Shown here: positions 37,261 through 48,183 of the stretch, one piece after another
Layout of the letters: the number at the start of each line of letters is the position of its first letter
Position numbering within the stretch: position 1 is the first letter of the stretch
Source: Celeribacter sp. PS-C1
GTDB lineage: Bacteria > Pseudomonadota > Alphaproteobacteria > Rhodobacterales > Rhodobacteraceae
Length of the DNA: 64,000 nucleotides
NCBI RefSeq assembly: GCF_019429625.1
Contig: NZ_JAHXRW010000007.1
Location: 62,001-126,000 of the forward strand
Reading direction: 5' to 3'
The notes under the pieces: generated by a model
Databases searched by the model: none
The model's input: only the letters and a program-made list of their open reading frames with translations
What the model was told of the DNA's origin: nothing
Made by a program: the position numbers and the translations under genes

Positions 37261-37988
37261 TGTTCAGGGATTTTGCAAAGGCGCTTGGCCAGCTCAGTGA
37301 CAAACGCTTTCAATCCGTGCTGTTCAAGGGCCTCGGCCTCACTGTGGCGCTTCTGATCGCGATCTATCTGGCCTTTGTCTGGATCATCGGCGTCTTCGTG
37401 CCCGACACATTCACCCTGCCCTTCATCGGCGAGATCACATGGGTCGACAACGCGCTTTCCATCGGCTCGTTCTTCCTGATGATCGGCCTCTCGGTCTTTC
37501 TTATGGTGCCGGTCGCCTCGGCCTTCACCGGCATTTTTCTCGAAGAGGTCTCGGAGGCAGTCGAGGATGTGCATTACCCGGGGTTGCCAGAAGTGCCGCG
37601 TCAGAGCCTGTCGGATATCATCATGGATTCCTTGGGCTTTCTGGGCGTGATCGTGGTGGCGAACCTGATCGCCCTCGTGCTTTACTTGCTCCTCAACATC
37701 GCCGCACCCGTGATCTTTTGGGCCTTGAACGGGTTCCTGTTGGGCCGCGAATATTTCCAGATGGTCGCGATGCGCCGTCTAGGCCGCGAGGGCGCGAAGG
37801 CCGCGCGCAAACGGCATATGCCGGAGATTTGGCTGGCGGGGGCCTTGATGGCCATCCCGCTCACCATACCTTTGGTCAACCTGTTGATCCCTGTTCTGGG
37901 GGCTGCGACCTTCACTCATATGTTCATGCGGCTCGAAGGCAACGCCGCGCGCGGAGCCGCCCCCTCCGGTTCAGCGGTCCGCAACTGA
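37260..37988 (+). CDS. EI24/CysZ-like membrane protein
   Basis: A 242-aa protein with hydrophobic segments near 22-45, 65-92, 120-160 and 190-222. FLEEVSEAVEDVHYPGLPE and ALNGFLLGREYFQMVAMRR are typical of the EI24 domain family, which includes the CysZ sulfate permease. Whether this one moves sulfate is not shown. The ATG at 37260 shares a base with the nitroreductase stop. Its 3' end overlaps the convergent DUF1467 gene by 18 bp. Confidence 0.88.
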   Translation: MFRDFAKALGQLSDKRFQSVLFKGLGLTVALLIAIYLAFVWIIGVFVPDTFTLPFIGEITWVDNALSIGSFFLMIGLSVFLMVPVASAFTGIFLEEVSEAVEDVHYPGLPEVPRQSLSDIIMDSLGFLGVIVVANLIALVLYLLLNIAAPVIFWALNGFLLGREYFQMVAMRRLGREGAKAARKRHMPEIWLAGALMAIPLTIPLVNLLIPVLGAATFTHMFMRLEGNAARGAAPSGSAVRN

Positions 37989-38267
37989 CGGCAGCTTGGC
38001 GGTCCAGTCCAGATCCTGCCACGTGATCCAGCCCGAGGAAATGATCGCCACCAAGATGGCCCAGATCACCGTCGCAAACCCCGTGACCCAAAGCGCCTTG
38101 CGCTTCGGGTTGTAATTCGCGGGCGCCCCGTCATGGGTGCCATCCACCTTGTCGATGCCGTCCTCATGACGCAGATCTCCTTGGGTTTTGAGCCCGATCG
38201 GCAAGGCGACGAACATGGTCATGAACCATGTCACCGCGTAGAGCACGATGGCCGAGGTGATGCCCAT
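37971..38267 (-). CDS. DUF1467 family membrane protein
   Basis: A 98-aa protein with two membrane helices (about 4-25 and 63-85) and a polar loop containing GLKTQGDLRHEDG. This is the alphaproteobacterial DUF1467 pattern, of unknown function. AGGTCTGAG precedes the ATG. It starts one base after the mce stop codon, so the two are an operon, an arrangement I recall as common in Rhodobacterales. Confidence 0.88.
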   Translation of the reverse strand: MGITSAIVLYAVTWFMTMFVALPIGLKTQGDLRHEDGIDKVDGTHDGAPANYNPKRKALWVTGFATVIWAILVAIISSGWITWQDLDWTAKLPSVADR

Positions 38268-38268
38268 C

Positions 38269-38673
38269 TCAGACCTGTTCCAGCTCGACCAGACAGCCGT
38301 TGAAATCTTTCGGATGCAGGAAAAGCACCGGCTTGCCGTGGGCACCGATTTTCGGCTCGCCCGTGCCAAGGACGCGCGCGCCCTCTTCTTTCAACTTGTC
38401 GCGGGCGGCGAGGATGTCGTCGACCTCGTAGCAAATATGGTGAATGCCACCCGCCGGGTTCTTGTCGAGGAAACCTTGGATCGGGGAGTCGTCCCCCAGA
38501 GGATAGAGCAGTTCGATCTTTGTGTTCGGCAGCTCGATGAAGACCACGGTCACGCCATGATCCGGCTCATCCTGCGGCGGGTTCACCTTGGCGCCCAGCG
38601 TGTTGGCATATTGCGCGGATGCGGCTTCGAGGTCCGGCACGGCAATGGCGACGTGATTCAGGCGACCGATCAT
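38269..38673 (-). CDS. mce: Methylmalonyl-CoA epimerase
   Basis: A 134-aa vicinal-oxygen-chelate protein. GRLNHVAIAVPDLEAA starts the fold and supplies one metal His, GIHHICYEVDD another, and the C-terminal NGCLVELEQ the Glu. It interconverts (2S)- and (2R)-methylmalonyl-CoA in propionyl-CoA metabolism, matching meaB at 9.4 kb. GGAGGAAGAG precedes the ATG at 38671-38673. The longer frame upstream is not part of the family. Confidence 0.95.
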   Translation of the reverse strand: MIGRLNHVAIAVPDLEAASAQYANTLGAKVNPPQDEPDHGVTVVFIELPNTKIELLYPLGDDSPIQGFLDKNPAGGIHHICYEVDDILAARDKLKEEGARVLGTGEPKIGAHGKPVLFLHPKDFNGCLVELEQV

Positions 38674-38812
38674 ATTTCTCTTCCTCCATGAAATATCCGC
38701 CCGTTTATCACCCGAGACCGGGCCTCTCGCAAGGCATTTGCCGCACCGATAACGCTCACAGTGCAATTCACGGTGCAACGGTTTCCCGAACAACGCTTTG
38801 GGTTAACCGCTC

Positions 38813-38827
38813 GTTCACCAGTTCTGC
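38813..38827 (+). promoter_or_regulatory. Possible CtrA-like half-site pair TTAA-N7-TTCA
   Basis: TTAACCGCTCGTTCA lies 36 bp upstream of the response regulator ATG. It is one base away from the CtrA consensus TTAA-N7-TTAA. A single imperfect match can occur by chance. Confidence 0.3.
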
Positions 38828-38862
38828 GGTTTACTCTGAATCGCACTGGATGGAGCTGAACA

Positions 38863-39582
38863 ATGAGTGATGATCTTGAACGCCTGTTGACGATACAGGC
38901 CCCGACCGCGGAGCGCCCGCTCCTTGGGCTGACCGTTTTGGTTGTCGAGGACAGCCGATTTGCCTCGGAAGCGATGCGGCTTTTGTGCCTGCGCTCCGGC
39001 GCGCGCATCCGACGGGCCGACAGCCTGAGTTCTGCGCGCAAGCATCTGCGCGTTTATCGTCCCAATGTGGTGATCGTCGATCTCGGCCTGCCGGATGGCT
39101 CCGGCGCGGAACTGATCGACGAACTATCGCATGCCCGTCCTCGCGTCGATGTGGTGCTGGGCATGTCCGGCGACAGCGGCGCCGAAGCTCTGGCGATTGC
39201 GGCCGGCGCCGATGGGTTCATCGAAAAACCGATTTCTTCGCTTGGTGCATTTCAGGAATGCGTTCTCTCCTGCCTGCCCGACGGTGTCCGCCCCGAAGGC
39301 CTGCACGCGGTGAGTTCTGACGAGATCAACCCCGATCCCATCGCGCTTCAGGACGATTTCGTCCATATCGCCGATCTTTTAACCACGGAAGGCGGCGAGA
39401 ACCTTTTGGATTACATCGCGCAGTTTCTCTCAGGCGTCGCACGCACGGCGGGCGATGCGGAGATGGAAGTGGCTGCCAAGGCGCTGGTCGCTCAGCGCGA
39501 ACAGGGCTTGCCCTACGGCTCCGATGTGGCGCGGATCGCGGGGCTTGTGCAATCCCGGATCGAGCCGCGCAAGGTGATATAA
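38863..39582 (+). CDS. Single-receiver response regulator without DNA-binding domain
   Basis: A 239-aa protein. Residues 22-135 form a receiver: VLVVEDS with acidic Glu29 and Asp30, phosphoacceptor Asp73 in IVDLGLPDGSG and Lys122 in EKP. The C-terminal 100 residues are acidic and helical with no helix-turn-helix or enzyme signature. It may pass signals by protein contact or act in a phosphorelay. No kinase gene is near. The preceding 50 bp hold a possible CtrA-like site. A terminator follows. Confidence 0.88.
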   Translation: MSDDLERLLTIQAPTAERPLLGLTVLVVEDSRFASEAMRLLCLRSGARIRRADSLSSARKHLRVYRPNVVIVDLGLPDGSGAELIDELSHARPRVDVVLGMSGDSGAEALAIAAGADGFIEKPISSLGAFQECVLSCLPDGVRPEGLHAVSSDEINPDPIALQDDFVHIADLLTTEGGENLLDYIAQFLSGVARTAGDAEMEVAAKALVAQREQGLPYGSDVARIAGLVQSRIEPRKVI

Positions 39583-39602
39583 CCCTTTCGGCCCATCCAA
39601 AG

Positions 39603-39636
39603 AAAAAGGGCGCCGGAATGTTCCGCGCCCTTTTTT
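39603..39636 (+). terminator. Intrinsic terminator between response regulator and aspS
   Basis: GGGCGC (39608-39613) pairs with GCGCCC (39625-39630) with GGAA/TTCC inside, flanked by AAAAA and TTTTTT, so it can serve both convergent genes. Confidence 0.9.
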
Positions 39637-39665
39637 GATGTCTGGCTTAACCGTGCTGGTCCCTA

Positions 39666-41459
39666 TCAGTCTTCCTGAGGAATGACCCGCAGGTTCAACT
39701 CGCGAAGCTGTTCGTTGGTCGGCTCCGAAGGCGCACCCATCATCAGGTCTTCGGCACGTTGGTTCATCGGGAAGAGCATCACTTCGCGGATGTTTTCCTG
39801 ATCGGCGAGGATCATCACCGCGCGGTCGATACCAAGGGCACAACCACCGTGCGGCGGGGCGCCATATTGGAAGGCGTTGACCATACCGCCAAAGCGCTTC
39901 TCGACCTCATCCTTGCCATAGCCCGCCAGTTCAAATGCCTTGAACATGATCTCCGGCTTGTGGTTCCGGATCGCGCCGGACACCAACTCATAGCCGTTAC
40001 ACGCCAAGTCATACTGCCAACCCAGCACCTTGAGCGGATCGCCCATCAGTGCGTCCATCCCGCCCTGCGGCATGGAGAAGGGGTTGTGTTCGAAATCGAT
40101 CTTGCCGGTCTCTTCGTCCTGCTCGTAGATCGGGAAATCGACGATCCAAGCGAATTTGAACGCATCGCGCCAGTTCTCGTCCTCCGGCGCTTTCGGGGTT
40201 TCTTCCCAGATCACGGTGCGGGCCTTGCCAGCCACACGCTCAAAGGACTTCGGCTTGCCCCCCAAGAAGAAGGCCGCATCGCCCACTTCAAGACCCAGCT
40301 GCTGACGGATCGCCTCAGTGCGTTCCGGCCCGATGTTTTTCGCCAGCGGACCCGCGGCTTCCATGCCATCGCCCTGATCGCGCCAGAAGATGTAACCCAT
40401 CCCCGGCAGGCCCTCTTGTTGGGCGAATTTGTTCATCCGGTCGCAGAACTTGCGTGAGCCGCCTTTGGGCGCCGGAATAGCGCGCACTTCGTTGCCCTCT
40501 TGCTCAAGGAGCTTGGCGAAGATCGCAAAGCCAGAGCCACGGAAGTGCTCGGAGACGTCCTGCATTTTGATCGGGTTGCGAAGGTCCGGTTTGTCGGTGC
40601 CATACCACAGCGCGGAATCGCGATAGGAGATTTGCGGCCAATCGCGGTTCGACTTCCGGCCCTTGCCGAATTTGTCGAACATATCGGCGATCACCGGCTC
40701 CATCACGTCAAAGATGTCCTGTTGCGTGACAAAGGACATTTCCATGTCAAGCTGATAGAAGTCCGTCGGCGAGCGGTCAGCGCGCGGGTCTTCGTCGCGG
40801 AAGCACGGTGCGATCTGGAAATATTTGTCGAAACCAGAGACCATCAACAGCTGTTTGAACTGCTGCGGCGCCTGCGGCAGGGCGTAGAACTTGCCCGGGT
40901 GCAGACGGGACGGCACGAGGAAGTCACGCGCGCCTTCCGGCGAAGACGCCGTGATGATCGGCGTCTGGAATTCGTTGAAGCCATTGCCCCACATGCGCTG
41001 ACGCAGGTCGGCGACGACTTGGGAGCGCATCACCATGTTCTTCTGCATCTGCTCGCGACGCAGGTCGAGGTAGCGGTATTTGAGACGGGTCTCTTCCGGG
41101 TATTCCTGATCGCCGAACACCATGAGCGGCAACTCGGCAGCCGCGCCCAGCACCTCGAGATCGCGCACAAAGACCTCGATCTCACCGGTCGGCAATTTCG
41201 GGTTCACCAGCTCCGGGTCACGCGCCTTCACGGTACCGTCGATACGAATACACCACTCGGAACGCACCTTTTCCATCTCGGAGAACACCGGGCTGTCCGG
41301 ATCGCAAAGCACCTGCGTCATGCCATAGTGATCCCGCAAATCGACGAAAAGAATGCCGCCATGATCCCGGATGCGATGCACCCAGCCGGAGAGGCGTACG
41401 GTGTCGCCCACGTTGGAGTTGTTCAATTCGGCGCAGGTATGGCTGCGGTAGACATGCAT
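39666..41459 (-). CDS. aspS: Aspartyl-tRNA synthetase
   Basis: A 597-aa class II synthetase of the bacterial type. It has the N-terminal OB domain ([21 protein letters not shown]), motif 2 region [19 protein letters not shown], the bacterial GAD insertion (residues about 295-420) and motif 3 GIDRAVMIL near the C-terminus. Alphaproteobacteria often use a non-discriminating form that also charges tRNA-Asn; the sequence alone does not settle this. AAGGGATC precedes the ATG at 41457-41459. Confidence 0.97.
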   Translation of the reverse strand: MHVYRSHTCAELNNSNVGDTVRLSGWVHRIRDHGGILFVDLRDHYGMTQVLCDPDSPVFSEMEKVRSEWCIRIDGTVKARDPELVNPKLPTGEIEVFVRDLEVLGAAAELPLMVFGDQEYPEETRLKYRYLDLRREQMQKNMVMRSQVVADLRQRMWGNGFNEFQTPIITASSPEGARDFLVPSRLHPGKFYALPQAPQQFKQLLMVSGFDKYFQIAPCFRDEDPRADRSPTDFYQLDMEMSFVTQQDIFDVMEPVIADMFDKFGKGRKSNRDWPQISYRDSALWYGTDKPDLRNPIKMQDVSEHFRGSGFAIFAKLLEQEGNEVRAIPAPKGGSRKFCDRMNKFAQQEGLPGMGYIFWRDQGDGMEAAGPLAKNIGPERTEAIRQQLGLEVGDAAFFLGGKPKSFERVAGKARTVIWEETPKAPEDENWRDAFKFAWIVDFPIYEQDEETGKIDFEHNPFSMPQGGMDALMGDPLKVLGWQYDLACNGYELVSGAIRNHKPEIMFKAFELAGYGKDEVEKRFGGMVNAFQYGAPPHGGCALGIDRAVMILADQENIREVMLFPMNQRAEDLMMGAPSEPTNEQLRELNLRVIPQED

Positions 41460-41671
41460 GGATCGGATCCCTTTAGGAGATGTGGGCAATCGTTTCGAAA
41501 ACGCTCGCGCTGATACACAAGGCCCAGAGCGGAAAGTCAAGCCTCCGCCGGGCCTGAGCCCTTGCGTGGCGCCACTGAATGACAGAAACTGCATAAAAAA
41601 TTTAGTGAGTAGATTTGGGGACGCGCCGTGTCGCGATCTTTCATGCAGCAATCTGTTACGAGTAAAACAAC

Positions 41672-42976
41672 ATGACAAAACCGATCACCCGGTCCGAGTG
41701 GCTGTCCGTCGCCTGCCTGATCTTTGGTTTCTCCCTACTTTGCGTCACGATTTACGCCGAAGTGCCCTCCCCCGATTTTCTGGCGTCATGGATGGCGGGC
41801 AAAGCCTGGGTCGCGGGCGAGACCCATAACATCTACCCCCCGCTCGAGAACGGCATGTTCGACCTCTATGCGCCGCGAGACTGGTATGAGGCGCTGACCG
41901 TAGATGGCGAGACAGAAGAAGTCTTTCCGTTCATCTACCCACCCATCTGGGTCTTTCTCATGGGCAAGCTTAGCCAGATTGCCGACTATGAGACCATCCG
42001 CACCTTCGCCTCTTACATAAACCCAGTATTACTGGCCTCTTGCGCGCTCCTGGCGCTGCGCATCACGCGGCGCCCGACCCCAGTGATCCCGTCTCTTCTC
42101 ATCGGCATGGTGTTCTTTTCACTCAGCGCCATCGGCCAGATCGCCCTGATGCAAAACCAGTTCCAAATTCTCGTCGCCTTTCTGACGCTTCTGAGCATCG
42201 AGCGAAGCCGAAACGGCCATGAGATTGCAGGAGGAGCAGCATTGGCTCTGGCAGCGGCGATCAAGCTTTATCCCGCGGTTTTCGTCATCCTGTTTCTGGC
42301 CGGCGGCCATCGGCGCACCGTGGTGTCCTTTGTCGGCTTCGGCCTCGCGCTTGGCCTTTTGTCCATCGCATTGACTGGCTGGCCGCTGCACGCGCTGTTC
42401 CTGCACACGGTCTCGACCATTTCCGGCACGGTTCTCGTGACGCCCGTCTCGTGGTCTTTCGACCCGATGATCGGACAGATGTTTTTCGAGGACACCCTGC
42501 GCGACCGGTCGATCCCGGACTGGACGGCGCTCTACGGCATCGACATGAAACCGGGCGAAGGCTTTTACTTCATGATCAAACCGGCACTTTGGAAAACCCT
42601 GTCGAGCCTTGCGGTTTTGGCCACCTTGGCCATCGGTGCCGTTCTCATTCGCCGCGCCGAACGTCATGGCGCGGACAGCGGCTGGGTCTGGCCCTTTGTC
42701 ATGGGGCTCTTCGCGCTCGCCAATCCGCTAAGCTGGAGCTACCACTACATCGCCATCGCCGCCTTCGCCCCGCTCTTTGTTTTTCGTATCGGTCTCCTGC
42801 GCGGCGTGATCTGGTTTGCGCTCATCGCGATTCTCAGTTCGAATTTCGCGCCGGAGATGTCCTATTGGGTTCAGGACCGCCTGCGCTGGCCATTGGTGTC
42901 GTTTCAGATCTGGGGCACGCTGGTGATGACCGCTATGGTCGCCTCTTTCGGCTATTCCGTCTATCATCGACATTGA
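41672..42976 (+). CDS. GT87-family polytopic glycosyltransferase
   Basis: A 434-aa protein with about ten membrane segments. Early Asp residues in [14 protein letters not shown] and the [12 protein letters not shown] and [18 protein letters not shown] segments match the DUF2029/GT87 family (mannosyl- or arabinosyltransferases using polyprenyl-phosphate sugars). The acceptor is unknown. It is alone, between aspS and carB. The upstream A/T-rich region (41590-41660) is the likely promoter, with no strong ribosome site. Confidence 0.88.
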   Translation: MTKPITRSEWLSVACLIFGFSLLCVTIYAEVPSPDFLASWMAGKAWVAGETHNIYPPLENGMFDLYAPRDWYEALTVDGETEEVFPFIYPPIWVFLMGKLSQIADYETIRTFASYINPVLLASCALLALRITRRPTPVIPSLLIGMVFFSLSAIGQIALMQNQFQILVAFLTLLSIERSRNGHEIAGGAALALAAAIKLYPAVFVILFLAGGHRRTVVSFVGFGLALGLLSIALTGWPLHALFLHTVSTISGTVLVTPVSWSFDPMIGQMFFEDTLRDRSIPDWTALYGIDMKPGEGFYFMIKPALWKTLSSLAVLATLAIGAVLIRRAERHGADSGWVWPFVMGLFALANPLSWSYHYIAIAAFAPLFVFRIGLLRGVIWFALIAILSSNFAPEMSYWVQDRLRWPLVSFQIWGTLVMTAMVASFGYSVYHRH

Positions 42977-43108
42977 GCCAGACGGCTTGGGGCGTTTTTT
43001 GGAAATCCGCCCTTGCGCGCCAGCCCGTCATGACTATAACCCACGACAATTTGCGCGCGCCCTGCTCGGCACGCGTCGAAGCTGCTCAAACATATTCCGG
43101 GGTCTGCC

Positions 43109-46100
43109 ATGCCGAAGAGAACCGATATTTCCTCCATCATGATCATTGGTGCGGGGCCGATCATCATCGGGCAAGCCTGTGAATTCGACTATTCAGGTGC
43201 GCAAGCCTGTAAGGCGCTCAAGGAAGAGGGCTACCGGGTCATTCTGGTGAACTCCAACCCCGCGACGATCATGACCGATCCTGACATGGCCGATGCGACC
43301 TATATCGAGCCGATCACGCCGGAAGTCGTTGCCAAGATCATCGAAAAAGAGCGCCCCGATGCGCTTTTGCCGACCATGGGCGGCCAGACCGGTCTCAACA
43401 CCTCGCTGGCGCTCGCCGACATGGGCGTGTTGGAGAAATTCAACGTCGAACTGATCGGCGCGAAACGTGAAGCCATTGAAATGGCAGAAGATCGCAAGCT
43501 GTTCCGCGAGGCGATGGATCGTCTCGGCATCGAGAACCCGAAGGCCGACATTGTCGCCGCACCAAAGCTCGAGAGTGGCAAATACGACATCGGTGCGGGC
43601 ATGAAGATCGCGATGGACTCGCTTGAGCACATCGGCCTTCCAGCGATCATCCGCCCCGCCTTTACGCTTGGCGGCACCGGTGGTGGCGTGGCCTACAACC
43701 GGGACGACTACGAGAAAATCTGTCGCTCGGGTCTCGAGGCCTCTCCGGTCGCTCAGATCCTCGTCGATGAATCGCTTCTGGGTTGGAAAGAATATGAGAT
43801 GGAGGTGGTGCGCGACACCGCCGACAACGCCATCATCGTCTGTTCCATCGAGAACGTCGATCCGATGGGCGTCCACACCGGCGACTCGGTCACCGTGGCC
43901 CCGGCGCTCACGCTCACCGACAAAGAATATCAGATCATGCGGACGCATTCGATCAACGTGCTGCGTGAAATCGGCGTCGAAACCGGCGGCTCCAACGTGC
44001 AGTGGGCGGTGAACCCGGTCGATGGCCGTATGGTTGTCATTGAGATGAACCCGCGCGTGTCGCGCTCTTCCGCTCTGGCGTCGAAAGCCACCGGTTTCCC
44101 GATTGCGAAAATCGCCGCGAAACTGGCCGTGGGTTATACGCTCGACGAGCTGGACAACGACATCACCAAGGTGACGCCGGCCTCCTTCGAGCCGACCATC
44201 GACTATGTCGTCACCAAAATTCCGAAATTCGCCTTCGAGAAATTCCCGGGCTCCGAGCCGAACCTCACCACCGCGATGAAATCCGTGGGCGAGGTGATGG
44301 CGATTGGTCGGACTTTCCACGAGTCAATGCAAAAAGCGTTGTCCTCGATGGAATCGGGCCTCACCGGCTTTGACGAGATCGAGCTGCCGGAAATGCCGAA
44401 AGCCGCCGACATCGTGGAGGCCGACGGCTCCGCGACGACCCTGCCGCGCATCCTTTTGGGCGCCGACGAGGTCGCGCAGCAGAAGATCGACAAATCGGTC
44501 ACCCGCGAGCTGGCAAAAGCCACGCCGGATCGTCTGCGCGTGATCGCCCAAGCCATGCGCTTTGGCTTCTCCGACGAGGAAATCCAAGAGATCAACAGCT
44601 TCGATCCGTGGTTCCTCGCTCGTATCCGCGAGATACTCGTGGCCGAGGCCGAGGTCAAACGCGATGGCCTGCCGGTCACCGAAGAAGGCCTGCGCAAGCT
44701 CAAGATGATGGGCTTCACCGACGCGCGTCTGGCGAAGCTGACAGGCCGCGACGAGGCCAATGTACGCCGTGCGCGTCGCAACCTCGGCGTCACCGCCGTG
44801 TTCAAACGCATCGACACCTGTGCCGCCGAATTCGAGGCGCAGACCCCCTATATGTATTCCACCTACGAGGCCCCGATGATGGGCGAAGTAGAATGCGAGG
44901 CGCGTCCTTCGGATCGCAAAAAAGTCGTCATTCTGGGCGGCGGTCCGAACCGGATCGGCCAAGGCATCGAGTTCGATTACTGCTGCTGTCATGCCTGTTT
45001 CTCGCTGACCGAACAGGGTTACGAGACGATCATGATCAACTGTAACCCGGAGACCGTGTCGACCGACTATGACACCTCCGATCGTCTCTATTTCGAGCCG
45101 CTGACCTTTGAGCACGTCATGGAAATCCTGCGTGTCGAACAGGAAAACGGCACGCTGCACGGCGTCATCGTTCAGTTCGGCGGTCAGACGCCGCTGAAAC
45201 TCGCCAACGCGCTTGAGGCCGAAGGCATTCCGATCCTCGGCACCTCGCCCGACGCGATTGACCTTGCCGAAGACCGCGAGCGGTTCCAGGACCTCGTCAA
45301 CCGTCTGGAGCTGAAACAACCGACCAACGGCATCGCCTCCACCGACGCGGAAGCCATTGAAATCGCGGCAGGCATCGGCTTCCCGCTGGTGATCCGCCCG
45401 TCCTACGTGTTGGGTGGTCGTGCGATGGAAATCGTCCGCGACATGGAGCAGCTCAAGCGCTACATCTCCTCGGCCGTGGTAGTCTCTGGCGACAGCCCGG
45501 TTTTGCTGGATCACTACCTGTCCGGCGCGACCGAGATCGACGTCGATGCGCTTTGCGATGGCGAAAAAGTCCACGTTGCGGGCATCATGCAGCACATCGA
45601 GGAAGCGGGCGTCCACTCCGGTGACAGCGCCTGCTCCCTGCCGCCCTACTCGCTCAAGCCCGAGATCATCGAAGAGCTGAAACGTCAGACCGAAGCGCTC
45701 GCCCTTGAGCTCAACGTTGTGGGTCTGATGAACGTGCAATTCGCGGTCAAGGACGACGTGATCTTCCTCATCGAAGTGAACCCGCGTGCGTCGCGCACCG
45801 TGCCGTTTGTCGCGAAGGCCGTGAACAGCCCAATCGCCTCCATCGCCGCGCGCGTCATGGCGGGCGAAAAGCTCGACACATTCGATCTGGTCGCGCCTGA
45901 GGGCACCGGTCGCTTTGCCGTAAAAGAGGCCGTCCTGCCCTTCGCCCGCTTCCCGGGTGTGGACACGATCCTCGGCCCGGAAATGCGTTCGACCGGCGAG
46001 GTCATGGGTGCAGACAAGAGCTTTGCGCGCGCTTTCCTCAAGGCACAGATGGGCGCCGGCACCGATCTGCCGCGCTCGGGCAAGGTCTTCCTGTCGGTGA

Positions 46101-46468
46101 AGAACTACGACAAGAAACCGAAGATGGTCGAAGCGATGCAAACGCTTGTGGATCTGGGCTTCGAGATCGTCGCAACTCGTGGCACTGCCAAGTTCCTCAA
46201 GGAACACGGCATCGAAAGCCAAGTGGTGAACAAGGTCTACGAGGGCCGTCCGAACATCGTCGACATGATGAAAAACGGTGAGATCGCCTTGGTGCTGAAC
46301 ACGACCGAAGGCCAGCAGGCGCTGGACGACAGCCGTGAAATTCGCTCCGTCGCGCTCTACGACAAGATCCCGTACTTCACCACCGCCGCAGCGTCCCATG
46401 CCGCCGCCATGGCGATCAAGGCCCGGTTGGAAGGCGAGATTGAGGTGCTGAGCCTTCAAGACGCCTGA
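43109..46468 (+). CDS. carB: Carbamoyl phosphate synthase large subunit
   Basis: A 1119-aa enzyme with two homologous ATP-grasp halves. The first starts [21 protein letters not shown] and the second [19 protein letters not shown]; each has LGGTGGG/LGGRAM loops. The C-terminal MGS-like allosteric domain includes [16 protein letters not shown] and NTTEGQQA. It makes carbamoyl phosphate for pyrimidine and arginine synthesis, feeding argF in this window. carA is not present. A strong terminator follows. Confidence 0.98.
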   Translation: MPKRTDISSIMIIGAGPIIIGQACEFDYSGAQACKALKEEGYRVILVNSNPATIMTDPDMADATYIEPITPEVVAKIIEKERPDALLPTMGGQTGLNTSLALADMGVLEKFNVELIGAKREAIEMAEDRKLFREAMDRLGIENPKADIVAAPKLESGKYDIGAGMKIAMDSLEHIGLPAIIRPAFTLGGTGGGVAYNRDDYEKICRSGLEASPVAQILVDESLLGWKEYEMEVVRDTADNAIIVCSIENVDPMGVHTGDSVTVAPALTLTDKEYQIMRTHSINVLREIGVETGGSNVQWAVNPVDGRMVVIEMNPRVSRSSALASKATGFPIAKIAAKLAVGYTLDELDNDITKVTPASFEPTIDYVVTKIPKFAFEKFPGSEPNLTTAMKSVGEVMAIGRTFHESMQKALSSMESGLTGFDEIELPEMPKAADIVEADGSATTLPRILLGADEVAQQKIDKSVTRELAKATPDRLRVIAQAMRFGFSDEEIQEINSFDPWFLARIREILVAEAEVKRDGLPVTEEGLRKLKMMGFTDARLAKLTGRDEANVRRARRNLGVTAVFKRIDTCAAEFEAQTPYMYSTYEAPMMGEVECEARPSDRKKVVILGGGPNRIGQGIEFDYCCCHACFSLTEQGYETIMINCNPETVSTDYDTSDRLYFEPLTFEHVMEILRVEQENGTLHGVIVQFGGQTPLKLANALEAEGIPILGTSPDAIDLAEDRERFQDLVNRLELKQPTNGIASTDAEAIEIAAGIGFPLVIRPSYVLGGRAMEIVRDMEQLKRYISSAVVVSGDSPVLLDHYLSGATEIDVDALCDGEKVHVAGIMQHIEEAGVHSGDSACSLPPYSLKPEIIEELKRQTEALALELNVVGLMNVQFAVKDDVIFLIEVNPRASRTVPFVAKAVNSPIASIAARVMAGEKLDTFDLVAPEGTGRFAVKEAVLPFARFPGVDTILGPEMRSTGEVMGADKSFARAFLKAQMGAGTDLPRSGKVFLSVKNYDKKPKMVEAMQTLVDLGFEIVATRGTAKFLKEHGIESQVVNKVYEGRPNIVDMMKNGEIALVLNTTEGQQALDDSREIRSVALYDKIPYFTTAAASHAAAMAIKARLEGEIEVLSLQDA

Positions 46469-46493
46469 TCGCCGAAGCCTTAAAAGACTTAGG

Positions 46494-46523
46494 AAACGCC
46501 CCGCATTGACGGGGCGTTTTTTG
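46494..46523 (+). terminator. Intrinsic terminator of carB
   Basis: AAACGCCCC (46494-46502) pairs with GGGGCGTTT (46511-46519) and runs into TTTTT. Confidence 0.92.
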
Positions 46524-46795
46524 TTGCAGCGCGGCAAATCCCTTGACTTCTGCCCCACTCTCCCCCATTTGAGCGACATTCCTACCCCGTGCTGCCGCGT
46601 GAGCAGCCGCGTTTGACGCGCCGGGTGGAATATCGGGCGACCAAGAGACGCCCAAAGGTTCCCAACATCACGCAAGGGGTCCGGCGGAAAGACGGGGTGG
46701 GCATATGGCGCGCTCCGGAGACCTTTTCCGCGACCAACCAAGTGCCTGCGAAAGCGGGCGCGTCTAGCGTGTGGGTTTCCCACCAAAGGACAGAT
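46524..46795 (+). promoter_or_regulatory. Leader region of the DEAD-box helicase gene with two hairpins
   Basis: A 272-bp gene-free stretch. Its 3' part has CCTGC-GAAA-GCGGG (46745-46758, a GAAA tetraloop) and GTGGG-TTT-CCCAC (46771-46783) directly before the AAAGGA ribosome site at 46785-46790. The second hairpin is close enough to affect ribosome access. The frame stays open upstream of the ATG, but the amino acids there show no helicase pattern. Confidence 0.55.
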
Positions 46796-48121
46796 ATGAC
46801 TGATTTCTCCATGCTCGGCCTCAAGCCGAAGCTGCTCGATGTTTTGAAAGAGATTGGCATCGACACCCCGACGCCCATCCAAGCTCGCGCCATTCCCGAA
46901 GTAATGCAGGGCCGCGATGTGATGGGGCTGGCACAGACCGGAACGGGCAAAACGCTCGCATTCGGGTTGCCGCTCATGCACATGTGTTACAGTGACGGCT
47001 CGAAACCCGCGCCGAAAACCGTGCGCGCACTGATCCTGGCGCCCACCCGCGAGTTGGTGAACCAGATCGCCGACGGCTTGTTCCCCTTCATCAAAGGCTC
47101 GCACCTCAAACTCAATCGCGTCGTTGGCGGCGTGTCGATCAATGCCCAGATCAACCGTCTGGAGCGCGGCACCGATATTCTCGTGGCCACGCCGGGCCGT
47201 TTGATGGACCTGATCGACCGCAAGGCGGTGCGTCTGGACGAGACCACGTTCCTTGTCTTGGACGAAGCCGACCAGATGCTCGACATGGGGTTCATCCATG
47301 CGCTCAGAAAACTGGTGCCGATGCTCGCGAAAGAGCGTCAGACCATGTTGTTCTCCGCCACGATGTCCAAGGACATGAACGAGATCGCGCAGAGCTACCT
47401 GACCTCGCCGGTGCGGATCGAAGTCTCCCCTCCGGGCAAAGCCGCCGACAAGATCGCGCAAGAGGTGCATTTCATCCCGCAGCCCGACAAATACGAGCTG
47501 TTGAAAGAGTTGCTATGCGACCATTCCGACGAATTGGCGCTGGTGTTCTCACGCACCAAACACGGTGCGGAGCGGATGGCGAAGAACCTTGTTCGCGACG
47601 GATTCGAAGCGGGCGCGATTCACGGCAACAAATCGCAAGGTCAGCGCGAGCGCACTCTGGCGGAAGCCAAATCCGGCAAGATCAAAGTGCTGGTCGCGAC
47701 CGATGTGGCCGCACGCGGGATCGACATCCCGGCGGTGCGTCACGTCTACAACTACGAGCTTCCGAATGTGCCGGAGAACTTTGTGCACCGTATCGGGCGC
47801 ACGGCGCGTGCAGGACGTGATGGCAAGGCTGTCGCCTTCTGTTCGCCGACCGAGCTTGATGAGTTCCGCGCCATCGAAAAGGTGATGAAAATCCGCATTC
47901 CTGTGGCGACCTCAGCCTCTTGGGCCGCCGATGGGATGAAGGCGGAGCCGAAACCCAAACCGCAAGGCGGTCGTCGTCGTGGCGGCGGTGGCGGTGGCCC
48001 GCGTGGCGCAAATGCGGGCGGCAAACCGCGCGCGAAACAGGGCGGCAATCCTGCCGGAAAACCCGCAGGGAAACCCGGTGGCGCGAAAGGCCGCCCCTCC
48101 CGGCAAAGACGCCGCGGCTAA
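46796..48121 (+). CDS. DEAD-box RNA helicase
   Basis: A 441-aa SF2 helicase. Motifs: Q motif TPTPIQA, motif I AQTGTGKT (46-53), PTREL, motif II DEAD, motif III SAT, and motif VI HRIGRTARAG. A basic Gly-rich tail (GGRRRGGGGGGPRGANAGG) follows the core and probably binds RNA. It resembles RhlE-type helicases for ribosome assembly or RNA decay at low temperature. The start at 46796 fits AAAGGA upstream. See its leader for possible control. Confidence 0.95.
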   Translation: MTDFSMLGLKPKLLDVLKEIGIDTPTPIQARAIPEVMQGRDVMGLAQTGTGKTLAFGLPLMHMCYSDGSKPAPKTVRALILAPTRELVNQIADGLFPFIKGSHLKLNRVVGGVSINAQINRLERGTDILVATPGRLMDLIDRKAVRLDETTFLVLDEADQMLDMGFIHALRKLVPMLAKERQTMLFSATMSKDMNEIAQSYLTSPVRIEVSPPGKAADKIAQEVHFIPQPDKYELLKELLCDHSDELALVFSRTKHGAERMAKNLVRDGFEAGAIHGNKSQGQRERTLAEAKSGKIKVLVATDVAARGIDIPAVRHVYNYELPNVPENFVHRIGRTARAGRDGKAVAFCSPTELDEFRAIEKVMKIRIPVATSASWAADGMKAEPKPKPQGGRRRGGGGGGPRGANAGGKPRAKQGGNPAGKPAGKPGGAKGRPSRQRRRG

Positions 48122-48132
48122 CGCAAAGACAT

Positions 48133-48163
48133 AAAAAAGGCGGCCCCAGTGGCCGCCTTTTTT
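48133..48163 (+). terminator. Intrinsic terminator of the DEAD-box helicase gene
   Basis: A perfect 13-bp stem AAAAAAGGCGGCC / GGCCGCCTTTTTT with loop CCAGT. It is symmetric and may also end the convergent gene at 48184. Confidence 0.93.
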
Positions 48164-48183
48164 CATTCCAAGTCAATGCCCTA

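Noticed and set aside
44324-47470. A 1048-codon open frame antisense to carB and the DEAD-box helicase
   Set aside because: It is a shadow of high-GC codon use: the plus-strand carB has full domain conservation, while this frame has no familiar motif and is rich in Arg, His and Gly.
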